A stretch of DNA of 64,000 nt from Azospirillum brasilense (GCF_005222205.1 NZ_CP032345.1:1737501-1801500); one strand, 5' to 3'. Shown: positions 29,131 through 37,928, counted from the stretch's first letter. Translations and numbers: made by a program. Notes: generated from the sequence alone by a model not told the origin.

Positions 29131-31644
29131 ATGACCTCTGTCCTTTCTTCGTCCGGGGGCGGTCTGGGTGCGGGTGGCCGGGTGGTCGCCGTGCTGGGGC
29201 CGACCAACACCGGGAAAACCCATCTCGCCATCGAGCGCATGCTCGGCCACCGGACGGGGATGATCGGCTTTCCGCTGCGCCTGCTGGCCCGCGAGAACTA
29301 CGACCGCATCGTGTCGATCAAGGGCAAGAACGCCGTGGCCCTGGTGACGGGGGAGGAGAAGATCCTGCCGCCCAGCCCGTCCTACTGGGTGTGCACGGTG
29401 GAATCCATGCCGCTCGACCGGGCGGTGGATTTCCTGGCGGTGGACGAGGTGCAGCTCTGCGCCGATCCGGAGCGCGGGCACATCTTCACCGACCGGCTGC
29501 TCAACGCGCGCGGGCTGGTCGAGACGATGTTCCTCGGCTCCGACACGGTGCAGCCGCTGATCCGCCGGCTGGTGCCGCGGGCCGAGTTCATCAGCCGCCC
29601 GCGCTTCTCGCAGCTGACCTACGCCGGCTACCGCAAGCTGACGCGCCTGCCGCCGCGCTCCTGCGTCGTCGCCTTCTCGGCGACCGACGTCTACGCGCTG
29701 GCCGAGATGATCCGGCGCCAGCGCGGCGGCACCGCGGTGGTGCTGGGCGCGCTGTCCCCGCGCACCCGCAACGCCCAGGTCGGGCTCTACCAAGCGGGGG
29801 AGGTCGACTATCTGGTGGCGACCGACGCCATCGGCATGGGGCTGAACATGGACGTCGACCATGTCGCCTTCGCCCGCATCGTGAAGTTCGACGGCTTCGC
29901 CCCGCGCCGCCTGCGCGCGCCGGAGGTGGCGCAGATCGCCGGGCGCGCTGGGCGGCACATGCGCGACGGCACCTTCGGCACCACCGACGAGGTGGGGGAA
30001 CTGGAGGCCGACGTGGTCGACCGCGTCGAGAACCACCAGTTCGAGACGATCAAGACGCTGATGTGGCGCAACAGCAAGCTGCGCTTCGACACGCCGGGCT
30101 TCCTGCTGAAGTCGCTGGAGGAGCGCCCGCCGATCCCGGAGCTGCTGCGCGCCCGCGACGCCGACGACCATCTGGCGCTTCAGGCGCTGGTCCGCGACCA
30201 TGAGGTGATGGACCTCGCCAAGGGCCGCGACAACGTGCGGCTTCTCTGGGAGGTCTGCCAGGTCCCCGACTTCCGCAAGGTGCTGTCGGACGCCCACACC
30301 CGGCTGCTCGGGCAGATCTTCCGGCAGCTGCGCACCGGCATCGGGCGGCTGGACGAGGACTGGGCGGCCAAGCAGATCGCCCGGCTGGACCGCACCGAGG
30401 GCGACATCGACGCGCTGGTCGCCCGCATCGCCCATATCCGCACCTGGACCTACATCTCCAACCGGCCGTCCTGGTTGACCGACCCCGTGCACTGGCAGGC
30501 GCGCACCCGCGCCATCGAGGACAAGCTGTCCGACGCCCTGCACGAGCGGCTGACGCAGCGCTTCATCGACCGCCGCTCGGCCACGCTGGTGCGCACGCTG
30601 AAGGACGGGCGGGACCTGATCGGCGGCGTGCGCGCCGACGGCGAGGTGGTGGTGGAGGGCCACCCGGTGGGCCGGCTGGAGGGTTTCCGCTTCGTCCCCG
30701 ACGCCCCGGAGCGCTCGGAGGAGGCCAAGTCCCTGCTGACCGCCGCCCGCCGCGCGCTGCGCGAGGAGGTGGCGTCGCGCCTGCGCGCCTTCGAGCAGGA
30801 GCCGGACGACGTGTTCGCCCTGGGGCCGGACGGGGTGCTGACGGCGGACGGGCTGCCGGTGGCCCGGCTCGGCCCCGGCCCGTCGGTGCTGACCCCGGCG
30901 GTCCTGCCCTTCGACGAGGGGCTGCTCGACCAGGGGCAGCTCGACCGCGTGCGCGTCCGGCTGGAGCGCTGGCTGAAGGACCGCGTCGCCGCCCGGCTGC
31001 GCCCCCTGCTGGCGCTGCGCGACGCGAGCGATCTGACGGGAACGGCGCGTGGGCTGGCTTTCCAGCTCGTCGAGAACATGGGGGCGATGCCCCGCGCTCC
31101 GGTCGCCCCGCTCGTCGAAGGGCTGGAGAAGGCCGACCGCAAGGCGCTGTCCCGCCATGGGGTGCGGCTCGGCGTGTCGCACCTCTACCTGACGGCGCTC
31201 GCCAAGCCGGGGGCGGTGGAGTTGCGCGGGCTGCTGTGGGCGGTGAAGCACCGCCTGCCCCTGCCGGTGCCGATCCCGCCGCCGGGCCGCGTCTCGGTGG
31301 AGGCGACGGGCGCGCCGCCCGCCTTCTGGGAGGCCATCGGCTATCCGGCGGCGGGGCCGCGGGCGCTGCGGGTGGACATGCTCGACCGGCTGGAGACCGA
31401 GCTGCTGACCGCCGCCAAGGAGGGCCGGCTTGTCGCCGAGCCGGCGCTGGCCCAGATGATCGGCGCCAAGCCGGACGAGCTGGAGGCGGTGATGAAGGGG
31501 CTTGGCTACACCCGTTCGGTGGCGGAGGATGGGGCGGTCTCCTGGCGCCGCCGCCGCAACCCGCGCCACAAGCCCCGCCGCGAGACCCCCGTCAACGCCG
31601 ACCACCCCTTCGCCAAGCTGCGCCAGCTTTCGGGAATTGGATGA
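29131..31644 (+). CDS. SUV3-like superfamily 2 RNA/DNA helicase
   Basis: ATP-dependent helicase of 837 residues, related to mitochondrial SUV3/MgpS-type proteins found across alphaproteobacteria. Walker A is GPTNTGKT (23-30), the DExH-type motif is AVDEVQLC, motif III is FSATD, and motif VI is QIAGRAGRHMRDG. The C-terminal 400 residues are family-specific and include repeated segments FALGPDGVLTADGLPVARLG and a final basic stretch with RRRRNPRHKPRRE. The probable role is RNA turnover or remodelling. The start at 29131 is the last Met before the conserved region; the frame extends slightly upstream. It is followed by a repeat and the Hsp15-like gene. Confidence 0.88.
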   Translation: MTSVLSSSGGGLGAGGRVVAVLGPTNTGKTHLAIERMLGHRTGMIGFPLRLLARENYDRIVSIKGKNAVALVTGEEKILPPSPSYWVCTVESMPLDRAVDFLAVDEVQLCADPERGHIFTDRLLNARGLVETMFLGSDTVQPLIRRLVPRAEFISRPRFSQLTYAGYRKLTRLPPRSCVVAFSATDVYALAEMIRRQRGGTAVVLGALSPRTRNAQVGLYQAGEVDYLVATDAIGMGLNMDVDHVAFARIVKFDGFAPRRLRAPEVAQIAGRAGRHMRDGTFGTTDEVGELEADVVDRVENHQFETIKTLMWRNSKLRFDTPGFLLKSLEERPPIPELLRARDADDHLALQALVRDHEVMDLAKGRDNVRLLWEVCQVPDFRKVLSDAHTRLLGQIFRQLRTGIGRLDEDWAAKQIARLDRTEGDIDALVARIAHIRTWTYISNRPSWLTDPVHWQARTRAIEDKLSDALHERLTQRFIDRRSATLVRTLKDGRDLIGGVRADGEVVVEGHPVGRLEGFRFVPDAPERSEEAKSLLTAARRALREEVASRLRAFEQEPDDVFALGPDGVLTADGLPVARLGPGPSVLTPAVLPFDEGLLDQGQLDRVRVRLERWLKDRVAARLRPLLALRDASDLTGTARGLAFQLVENMGAMPRAPVAPLVEGLEKADRKALSRHGVRLGVSHLYLTALAKPGAVELRGLLWAVKHRLPLPVPIPPPGRVSVEATGAPPAFWEAIGYPAAGPRALRVDMLDRLETELLTAAKEGRLVAEPALAQMIGAKPDELEAVMKGLGYTRSVAEDGAVSWRRRRNPRHKPRRETPVNADHPFAKLRQLSGIG

Positions 31645-31656
31645 AAAGATTTGCTT

Positions 31657-31772
31657 TTGCCCCCTCCCTAACCCTCCCCCGCCTTCGGCGAGGGAGGGGA
31701 CTTCGCAAATTTTCCCTCTCCCGCGAAGCGGGGGAGGGAGGGACCCGCGCGGCAGCGCGGGAGGGTGGGGGC
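31657..31772. repeat. GC-rich repeat element, copy C, supplying the ribosome site of hslR
   Basis: It starts TTGCCCCCTCCCTAACCC and ends GAGGGTGGGGGC, with CCGCGCGGCAGCGCGG and GCGAAGCGGGGGAGGG hairpins inside. It is the uninterrupted comparator for the split copy at 40060. Its right end (GAGGGTGGGGG, 31761-31771) lies six bases before the next ATG. Confidence 0.7.
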
Positions 31773-31777
31773 CGCGC

Positions 31778-32215
31778 ATGACCGACATCGACGACGACGA
31801 CGATCTCCCCGACTCCGGCTCCGACCCCACCCCGGCGGGCCGGCTGCGGATCGACAAGTGGCTGTGGTTCGCGCGCTTCTTCAAAACGCGCAGCCTCGCG
31901 GCGAAGCTGTGCAACGGCGGCGGCGTGCGGGTGTCCGGCACGGTGGTCGGCAAGGCGCATTACGCGGTTAAGCCCGGCGACGTGCTGACCTTCGCGCAGG
32001 GGCGGCACATCCGCGTCATCAAGGTGATCGCGCTCGGCAGCCGGCGCGGCCCGGCGCCGGAGGCGCAGGCCCTCTACGAGGACCTCGCCCCGCCGGTGCG
32101 CGAGGAGGCGATCCAGGACCCCTACCGCGCGCCGCCGGCCCCGCGGGAGCCCGGCGCCGGACGCCCGACCAAGCGCGACCGCCGGGCGCTCGACCAGCTC
32201 TACGGAGAGGAGTAA
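31778..32215 (+). CDS. hslR: RNA-binding S4 domain protein, Hsp15-like
   Basis: Heat-shock-type ribosome-associated RNA-binding protein of 145 residues. The S4 domain is RLRIDKWLWFARFFKTRSLA through VRVSGTVVGKAHYAVKPGD, typical of Hsp15, which rescues stalled 50S subunits carrying peptidyl-tRNA. An acidic N-terminal lead (DIDDDDDLPDSG) and a basic Pro-rich C-terminal tail flank it. The start ATG at 31778 is defined by GAGGGTGGGGG directly upstream, which belongs to the repeat element. It follows the helicase gene in the same direction, a pairing that fits RNA metabolism. Confidence 0.88.
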   Translation: MTDIDDDDDLPDSGSDPTPAGRLRIDKWLWFARFFKTRSLAAKLCNGGGVRVSGTVVGKAHYAVKPGDVLTFAQGRHIRVIKVIALGSRRGPAPEAQALYEDLAPPVREEAIQDPYRAPPAPREPGAGRPTKRDRRALDQLYGEE

Positions 32216-32337
32216 GCCGGAACAGCCGGGAAAAGCGGCGGTGAAGCGCGGGCGGGGCCATTGCCATTCAGGGGCCGCACCCTCATCTGCGCAAAATAAT
32301 CCCGCAACGGCCGACTTTTCTGGAGCCCGCCGCCCCC

Positions 32338-33069
32338 ATGCTCGAACTGTTCTCCGACCCGCAGGTCTGGGCCAGCCTCCTGACGCTCACCGCGTTGGAG
32401 ATCGTGCTCGGCATCGACAACATCATCTTCATTTCGATCATGGCGGCCAAGCTGCCGGTCCACCAGCAGCAGAAGGCCCGGCAGCTCGGTCTGGCGCTGG
32501 CGCTCCTGATGCGGCTTGCGCTGCTCGCCTCCATCTCCTGGGTGGCGACCCTCACGGAACCGCTGATCACCGTGCTCGGCATGGGCTTCTCGGGCCGCGA
32601 CCTGATCCTGCTCGGCGGCGGCCTGTTCCTGCTGGCCAAGGGCACGATCGAGATCCACAACACCGTGGAGGGCCACGAGGAGGACAGCGCCGCCCCCAAG
32701 CTCGCCAGCTTCGGCGCGGTGGTCGGGCAGATCATCGTGCTGGACATCGTCTTCTCGCTGGACAGCGTGATCACCGCGGTCGGCATGTCCAACGACCTGC
32801 CGGTGATGGTCACCGCCGTCATCATCGCCATGGCGGTGATGCTGTTCGCCGCCCGGCCGGTGGGCGATTTCGTGAACCGCCACGTCACCGTGAAGATGCT
32901 GGCCCTGTCCTTCCTGCTGCTGGTCGGCGTGGCGCTGATCGCCGACGGCTTCGGCTTCCACATCCCGAAGGGCTACCTGTACTTCGCCATCGCCTTCTCG
33001 ACGCTGGTCGAGGCGCTGAACCTGATGGCCGCCGCCCGCCGCAAACGGAAGAAGGCCGAAGCGCACTGA
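32338..33069 (+). CDS. TerC/YkoY family integral membrane protein
   Basis: A 243-residue protein with about seven hydrophobic segments. The family signatures are LEIVLGIDNIIFISI at residues 16-30 and QIIVLDIVFSLDSVITAVG near 135-153, with the acidic residues thought to bind or move metal. TerC-type proteins are linked to manganese export or to metallation of exported proteins, and to tellurite resistance in plasmid operons. A more specific substrate cannot be given. It ends with a basic tail (ARRKRKKAEAH). A strong terminator follows at 33099-33137. Confidence 0.9.
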   Translation: MLELFSDPQVWASLLTLTALEIVLGIDNIIFISIMAAKLPVHQQQKARQLGLALALLMRLALLASISWVATLTEPLITVLGMGFSGRDLILLGGGLFLLAKGTIEIHNTVEGHEEDSAAPKLASFGAVVGQIIVLDIVFSLDSVITAVGMSNDLPVMVTAVIIAMAVMLFAARPVGDFVNRHVTVKMLALSFLLLVGVALIADGFGFHIPKGYLYFAIAFSTLVEALNLMAAARRKRKKAEAH

Positions 33070-33098
33070 CGCTCCGGCCCTTCTGAACGGGTCTTCCG

Positions 33099-33137
33099 AC
33101 GGGCCGCCCCTTCGCGGGGGCGGCCCGTTCGCCTTTT
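33099..33137 (+). terminator. Intrinsic terminator after the TerC gene
   Basis: CGGGCCGCCCC pairs with GGGGCGGCCCG around a TTCGCG loop, followed by a T-run (CGCCTTTT). It lies between the TerC gene and the convergent CBS gene and may serve both strands. Confidence 0.8.
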
Positions 33138-33141
33138 CGGG

Positions 33142-33573
33142 TCAGGTCCGCATCAGACCGTCGCGGAACTCCACCTCCTCCACCAGATGCTCGTAGGCGA
33201 GCTTGAAGAGGTCGCGGATCGAGACGATGCCGACCGCGCGCTTGCCCTGGGTGATCGGCAGGTGGCGGTAGTGCTTCGACTGCATCAGGGTCAGCGCCTC
33301 GATGGCGTCCGCGTCCGGCGGCAGGGTGTCCGGGTTGCGGGTCATGATCGCCGACACCTCGGTCTCGAAGGCGTCGATCTGGGTGGAAAGCACCTTGTTG
33401 TTCAGGTCGCGCTCGGTGACGATGCCGACGAGGTCGCCGTGGTTCACCACCAGGACGGCGCCGATGTTCTTCTCCGCCATCAGCTTCGACACGGTCAGGA
33501 CGGAGGTGTCCTCCGTCACCAGGATGAGTTCCTGCGACTTCACCACGTCCGGAACCAGCTTCCGCTTCATCAT
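33142..33573 (-). CDS. Two-CBS-domain protein
   Basis: A soluble protein of 143 residues made of two tandem CBS motifs (about 20-75 and 85-140), a module that senses adenine nucleotides or similar ligands. Conserved pieces are GAVLVVNHGDLVGIVTERDL and HLPITQGKRAVGIVSIRDL. There is no fused catalytic domain. Several near-adjacent starts are possible (TTG at 33582, ATG at 33573 or 33570); GGGGGAA just upstream favours 33570/33573. An AT-rich palindrome lies just upstream (33583-33601), so its expression may be regulated. Confidence 0.85.
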   Translation of the reverse strand: MMKRKLVPDVVKSQELILVTEDTSVLTVSKLMAEKNIGAVLVVNHGDLVGIVTERDLNNKVLSTQIDAFETEVSAIMTRNPDTLPPDADAIEALTLMQSKHYRHLPITQGKRAVGIVSIRDLFKLAYEHLVEEVEFRDGLMRT

Positions 33574-33582
33574 TTCCCCCAA

Positions 33583-33601
33583 TTTGTAATTTGTTTACAA
33601 A
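33583..33601. promoter_or_regulatory. 19-bp AT-rich dyad upstream of the CBS gene
   Basis: TTTGTAA-TTTGT-TTACAAA has perfect 7-bp arms. It sits about ten bases before the start of the CBS gene, where a bound protein would block transcription or translation initiation. In this GC-rich genome such a dyad stands out. The cognate regulator is unknown; TTTGTAA-type half-sites are not specific enough to name one. Confidence 0.45.
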
Positions 33602-33693
33602 CTCAAGCGCTGCAGGGAAACAATAGCAAATATCGCAGGTGCAAAACTGCGGCAGAAGACCGCACCTCGGATGGGGTGGTCCGGATTGGGCAG

Positions 33694-34308
33694 TTAGCGA
33701 CGACGCAGGACGACGGTCAGGTTGTTGGCGGGCATCTCCACCACCTCGGCCAAAGCGAAGCCGGCGGCGGCGCCCTCCACCGCGTCGAGGTCGCGCACGC
33801 CCCAGGCGGGATTGCGGGCCTTCAGGTCGGCGTCGAAGGCGGCGTTGCTGGGTGCGCTGTGCCGCCCGCCGCGCGTGAAGGGGCCGTAGAGCAGCAGCGG
33901 CCCTCCCATGGGCAGAAGGCGGGCGGCCCCGGCGAACAGGCCGAGCGCCGCCTCCCACGGGGCGATGTGGATCATGTTGATGCAGACCACCGCATCGGCC
34001 GCCTCGACCGGCCAGTCGGGTGCGGCGGCGTCGAGGTCCAGCGGGTCGCGCAGGTTGGGCAGCGCCGCCGTGGCGGCCCAGGAACGGACGCTGTCGCGCA
34101 GGCCCGGGTCGGGGTCGCTCGGCTGCCACGTCACGGCGGGCAGCGCCGCGGCGAAGGCCACGGCGTGCTGGCCGGTGCCGCTCGCCACCTCCAGAACCAG
34201 ACCTTGCGGCGGCAGGACGCGGCGCAGCACCTCCAGGATGGGGGCGCGGTTGCGCTCCGTCGCGGGGGCGTGGCGGCGAAAGTCCTCGGGGTGCAGCGGA
34301 TCGAACAT
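33694..34308 (-). CDS. DUF938 family methyltransferase-like protein
   Basis: A 204-residue protein of the DUF938 family with a Rossmann-type SAM site: LVLEVASGTGQHAVAFA (about 37-53) and WQPSDPDPGLRDS. The family segments AVVCINMIHIAPWEA and LLLYGPFTRGGRHSAPSNAAFD are present. The methyl acceptor is not known for this family. It begins nine bases after the stop of the MFS transporter gene, so the two probably form an operon, which might mean detoxification or export of a methylated compound. Confidence 0.85.
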   Translation of the reverse strand: MFDPLHPEDFRRHAPATERNRAPILEVLRRVLPPQGLVLEVASGTGQHAVAFAAALPAVTWQPSDPDPGLRDSVRSWAATAALPNLRDPLDLDAAAPDWPVEAADAVVCINMIHIAPWEAALGLFAGAARLLPMGGPLLLYGPFTRGGRHSAPSNAAFDADLKARNPAWGVRDLDAVEGAAAGFALAEVVEMPANNLTVVLRRR

Positions 34309-34317
34309 GGGGGGAGG

Positions 34318-35508
34318 CTAACCGCCCCCGGCGCCCAGGGCAACCGCGGCGGGGTCGCGGCGTCCGGCCATCCAGGCCCCGGCGGCGAGGAGGAGCGCGC
34401 CGGCCAGCACCGCGGCGGCGGCGCCCAGCAGGGCGGAATCGAAGCTGCCGGTGCGCGCCACCACCAGCCCCGCCGGCACCGGCCCGATGATCTGCCCCAG
34501 CCCGTAGACGGCGGTCAGCGCGCCGATGACGCGGGCCGACGCCCCGCCCGACAGGTGCCGCCCCAGCGTGAAGGACAGGGTGACGATGCCGACGAAGGTT
34601 CCGCCGAACAGCACCGCCGACAGCAGGGCCGCCGCCGGGGAACCGGTGATCGGCAGCAGGATGCCCACCGCCTGCACGACATGGGCGAGGATCAGCGCCC
34701 GCCACAGGCCGAGCCGCCGCCCCGCCGCCGCCCAGACAATGCCGGACGGCATGGCCGCCAGACCGGTGACCATCCAGGCCGCGGCGCCGAGCGGCGCCGT
34801 CTCCGGCATCGTCTTCAGGATGGCGACCAGGAAGGTGCCGGTGACGATGTAGCCGGCCCCCTCCAGGAAATAGGCCAGCGTCAGCAGGATCATGGGAACG
34901 GAAGGGCGGAAGGCGGGCATGGATGTGGGCCGGGCGGCTGCGGTGTGACCAGGCTCGCGCGGCGCATCGCTCACCCACAGCCAGGACAGGGTGCCGAAGC
35001 CCAGGCAGACCAGCCCCAGCCACAGCCAGTCGCCGCGCCAGCCCAGCCGGTCGCCCATCACGGCGACGAACAGGCCGCTCGACGCGATGCCGAGGCCGAC
35101 GCCGGTGTAGAGCCAGCCGGTCCAGGACTCCCGCCCGGCGCGGGCCAGCGCGTCCAGCGTCATGGCGATGCCCAGGATGAACAGGCCGGCGCTGGCCAGC
35201 CCGGAGACGAAGCGCAGCACGGCCCAGGCCGCCAGGTCGTCGGTGAAGCCCATACCGGCGGTGGAGGTGACGCTGGCGATCAGCGCGGTGCGGAAGACGG
35301 CGGTGCGCGCCGCGCCCTGCGGCACCAGCCCGACGCCCAGCGCCCCCAGGAAATAGCCGAGATAGTTCAGCGAGGCGAGCAGCCCCGCCGCGTCGGTGCC
35401 CAGACCGGTCGCCGCCTGCATGGCCGGCAGGATCGGCGTGAAGGCGAAGCGCCCCACCCCCATGGAGACGACCAGCACCAGCACGCCGCCGATCAGCGCC
35501 CGGACCAT
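34318..35508 (-). CDS. YbfB/YjiJ-type MFS transporter
   Basis: Inner-membrane transporter with 12 predicted hydrophobic segments, 396 residues. The first segments read VVSMGVGRFAFTPILPAM, characteristic of the YbfB/YjiJ group. The central loop (SDAPREPGHTAAARP) separates the two six-helix bundles. Substrate is unknown. The start ATG at 35508 has a strong site, GGGAGGAAAG. A divergent LysR gene (35642) probably controls it, and a DUF938 gene follows in the same operon. Confidence 0.88.
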   Translation of the reverse strand: MVRALIGGVLVLVVSMGVGRFAFTPILPAMQAATGLGTDAAGLLASLNYLGYFLGALGVGLVPQGAARTAVFRTALIASVTSTAGMGFTDDLAAWAVLRFVSGLASAGLFILGIAMTLDALARAGRESWTGWLYTGVGLGIASSGLFVAVMGDRLGWRGDWLWLGLVCLGFGTLSWLWVSDAPREPGHTAAARPTSMPAFRPSVPMILLTLAYFLEGAGYIVTGTFLVAILKTMPETAPLGAAAWMVTGLAAMPSGIVWAAAGRRLGLWRALILAHVVQAVGILLPITGSPAAALLSAVLFGGTFVGIVTLSFTLGRHLSGGASARVIGALTAVYGLGQIIGPVPAGLVVARTGSFDSALLGAAAAVLAGALLLAAGAWMAGRRDPAAVALGAGGG

Positions 35509-35641
35509 GCTTTCCTCCCACCGGCTGGCTTTTTTTCTCTGCGCCCATCCTCGCGCGTCGGAACCCTCATTTCCAATGATTTGTTTCGATGCTATGCTTC
35601 ACTGTGAGTGATGGGAGATGTCCGGATCGGGGGAGGGGGCG

Positions 35642-36565
35642 ATGGACCTCGCGGGCCTGCGGGTGGTGAAGGCGGTGGCGGACACCGGCAGCGTCAGCCG
35701 GGCGGCGGAGACGCTGAACTGCGTCCAGTCCAACGTGACGGCCCGGCTGAAGCGGCTGGAGGAGGATCTCGGCGTGCCGCTGTTCCTGCGGCTCAGCCGC
35801 GGCATGGCCCCGACGCCGGCCGGGCGGGTGCTGGCCGACTACGCCGACCGCGTGCTGCGCCTCGTCGCCCAGGCCCGCGACGCGGTGGCCGACGCGGCGG
35901 GGCGGGGCGGGCGGCTGTCCGTCGGCACCATGGAGACCACCGCCGCGGTGCGGCTGCCGCCGATCCTCGCCCGCTTCCACGCGGAAAATCCGGACGTCGA
36001 CCTGACCATCGTCCCCGGCCCCACCGAAACCATGCTGGGGGAGGTCCTGGCCGGGCGCATCGACGGCGCCTTCGTCTCCGGGGCGGTGGAGCATCCCGAA
36101 CTGGTCAGCCGGCCCGTCTTCGAGGAGGAGCTGGTGCTGGTCGAACCGGCCAGCGGCATCACCAGCGAGTCCGGGCGGAACACCCTGCTGGCCTTCCGGC
36201 GCGGCTGCGCCTACCGCGCGCGGGCCGAGACGGCGATGCGCGAGGCCGGGCGGGTCCCCTACCGGGTGATGGAGTTCGGGGCGCTGGAGGCCATCCTGGG
36301 CTGCGTCGGCGCCGGCATGGGCGTCACCGTCCTGCCCCGCGTCGTGGTGGAGCGGGAGCCCTGGCGCGGCCTGTTCACCGCCCGCCCGCTGCCGCCGGAA
36401 CTGGCCCGCATGCCCACCCGTTTCGTCCGGCGGGTGGATTCCATGGAGACGGTGGCCCTGCGCACCTTCCTGGAGGCGGTCGCGGAGGGGAATATGGAGG
36501 GTGGGGCTGCGTCGCTTGCGCCCACACAACCGGCGGGGTTGATCCCGTCTCGGGCGGCGTGCTAG
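35642..36565 (+). CDS. LysR family transcriptional regulator
   Basis: DNA-binding regulator of 307 residues with an N-terminal HTH (LRVVKAVADTGSVSRAAETL, then QSNVTARLKRLEEDLGVPLF) and a periplasmic-binding-like effector domain. The ATG at 35642 is preceded by GGGGGAGGGGGC and is preferred over the ATG at 35618. It is divergent from the YbfB-type MFS gene, the usual arrangement for a LysR that controls its neighbour. Its effector cannot be predicted; YbfB-linked LysR regulators are mostly uncharacterised. Confidence 0.9.
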   Translation: MDLAGLRVVKAVADTGSVSRAAETLNCVQSNVTARLKRLEEDLGVPLFLRLSRGMAPTPAGRVLADYADRVLRLVAQARDAVADAAGRGGRLSVGTMETTAAVRLPPILARFHAENPDVDLTIVPGPTETMLGEVLAGRIDGAFVSGAVEHPELVSRPVFEEELVLVEPASGITSESGRNTLLAFRRGCAYRARAETAMREAGRVPYRVMEFGALEAILGCVGAGMGVTVLPRVVVEREPWRGLFTARPLPPELARMPTRFVRRVDSMETVALRTFLEAVAEGNMEGGAASLAPTQPAGLIPSRAAC

Positions 36566-36709
36566 GCAAGCGCCGCGGTCGGGCCATGGTCCATCCATGC
36601 CCTCGGCCGCGCCCACGCGCGAGCACGTCAGTCGAAGCGTCCATCGAAGCGACTCGAACCCCGGCGCGTGAACACCGCCGGAACTGGCGAGAACAGCGGA
36701 GAACGAATC

Positions 36710-37042
36710 ATGCCCTACGTCGTGACGGAAGACTGCATCAAGTGCAAGTACACCGATTGCGTCGAGGTCTGCCCCGTGGACTGCTTCTACGAGGGCGAGA
36801 ACATGCTGGTCATCCACCCGGATGAGTGCATCGACTGCGGCGTGTGCGAGCCGGAATGCCCGGCCGAGGCCATCGTGCCGGACACCGACGGCCGCGCGGA
36901 GAAGTGGATGGAGCTGAACCGCGACTACGCGGCGCAGTGGCCCAACCTGACCCGCAAGAAGGACGCGCTGCCCGACGCCGACGCCATGAAGGGCGTGGAC
37001 GGCAAGTTCGACAAGTTCTTCTCTCCGAAGGCCGGCGGCTAA
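36710..37042 (+). CDS. fdxA: Seven-iron ferredoxin FdxA
   Basis: Soluble electron carrier with one [3Fe-4S] and one [4Fe-4S] cluster. The first half shows [14 protein letters not shown], where the normal second-position cysteine arrangement is that of FdxA, and [12 protein letters not shown] is the second cluster motif. The C-terminal extension (from about residue 60) includes [13 protein letters not shown], typical of FdxA of Rhodospirillales and Azotobacter. It has 110 residues. GGAG precedes the ATG. It stands alone between LysR and carD. Confidence 0.95.
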   Translation: MPYVVTEDCIKCKYTDCVEVCPVDCFYEGENMLVIHPDECIDCGVCEPECPAEAIVPDTDGRAEKWMELNRDYAAQWPNLTRKKDALPDADAMKGVDGKFDKFFSPKAGG

Positions 37043-37361
37043 GCGGAGTCGGGACTATTGCGGCGCATGGCATTCTTTTGCCGCCATGCAAAAACGACAG
37101 GTCGGCCATCGGCGGGCAACGTCAGAATCCGGACGGCTGCCCGCGCGTAGCCTTTGTAACCCGGCCGTAACATCGCTATAATACGCGCCCGGAGCCGGCC
37201 TCAGCGTCATTGCCGGAATTCCCATCGACCAAGGGCTCAGTGCAACAGTGCGCGGCGTGGAGGACCCCATCCCCACGGTGTGTCGTTGTCACCGGGCCTT
37301 TTTCGCCCCCTCCACCGGGGCGGCAAAATGGCGCGATCGCGAGAAGTGAGAGCCAACCCAA
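37043..37361. other. Gap between fdxA and carD with promoter and long leader
   Basis: It holds a loose hairpin after fdxA (GCATGGC/GCCATGC, 37065-37089), a strong promoter (37154-37182) and about 170 bases of leader for carD. The leader contains a CGCCCC/GGGGCG stem near 37304-37322. I find no gene in it. Confidence 0.6.
37154..37182 (+). promoter_or_regulatory. Near-consensus promoter for carD
   Basis: TTGTAA (37154-37159) and a perfect TATAAT (37177-37182) with a 17-base spacer. The transcript would begin near 37189 and carry a leader of about 170 bases to the carD start at 37362. Confidence 0.75.
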
Positions 37362-37862
37362 ATGTCGAACAAGCTTGACTTCGAGGCCGGTGACTTCGTC
37401 GTCTACCCGGCCCATGGCGTCGGTCGGGTCGAGGGAATCGAGACCCACAGCATCGCTGGCATGGATGTTCAGCTCTACGCGATCACGTTCGAAAAAGAGC
37501 GCATGACGCTCAAGGTTCCGGTCGGCAAGGCCAAGGCCGCCGGCCTGCGCCGCCTCAGCACGAAGGACCGCATCAAGGTCGCCCTGGAGACGCTGCAGGG
37601 CCGTTCGCGCGTCCGCCGCACGATGTGGAGCCGCCGCGCCCAGGAGTATGAGGCCAAGATCAACTCCGGCGACCCGGTGGCCATCGCGGAGGTCGTGCGC
37701 GACCTGTACCGCGGCGCCGACCAGTCCGACCAGTCCTACAGCGAGCGCCAGATCTATCAGGCCGCCCTGGAGCGTCTGGCCCGCGAACTGGCCGCCGTCG
37801 AGAAGATCGACGAGACCAAGGCCACCGAGCGGCTGGAACTGGTCCTGAAGAAGGCCGCCTGA
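37362..37862 (+). CDS. carD: CarD/CdnL family RNA polymerase-binding regulator
   Basis: Binds the RNA polymerase beta subunit and stabilises open complexes at rRNA and other promoters. The N-terminal Tudor-like RNA-polymerase-interacting domain is visible as FVVYPAHGVGRVEGIETHSI and LYAITFEKERMTLKVPVGKA. The C-terminal helical DNA-binding domain follows, with MWSRRAQEYEAKINSGD and SYSERQIYQAALERLARELA. The length of 166 is usual for alphaproteobacterial CdnL. It is followed by an intrinsic terminator at 37929-37964. Confidence 0.95.
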   Translation: MSNKLDFEAGDFVVYPAHGVGRVEGIETHSIAGMDVQLYAITFEKERMTLKVPVGKAKAAGLRRLSTKDRIKVALETLQGRSRVRRTMWSRRAQEYEAKINSGDPVAIAEVVRDLYRGADQSDQSYSERQIYQAALERLARELAAVEKIDETKATERLELVLKKAA

Positions 37863-37928
37863 GTCCGGTTCGACCCCGTTTCCCGGTCCGGAAGCGGGAA
37901 CCGGTTTCCGATTGTGATGTTGACGATG

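Noticed and set aside
25310..29134. Very long plus-strand frame opposite htpG and the secreted unknown
   Set aside because: Mirror frame of high-GC coding DNA; no family resemblance and no ribosome site.
32338..33069. Tellurite-resistance operon around the TerC protein
   Set aside because: No terZABDE genes nearby; TerC homologues alone are common housekeeping membrane proteins.
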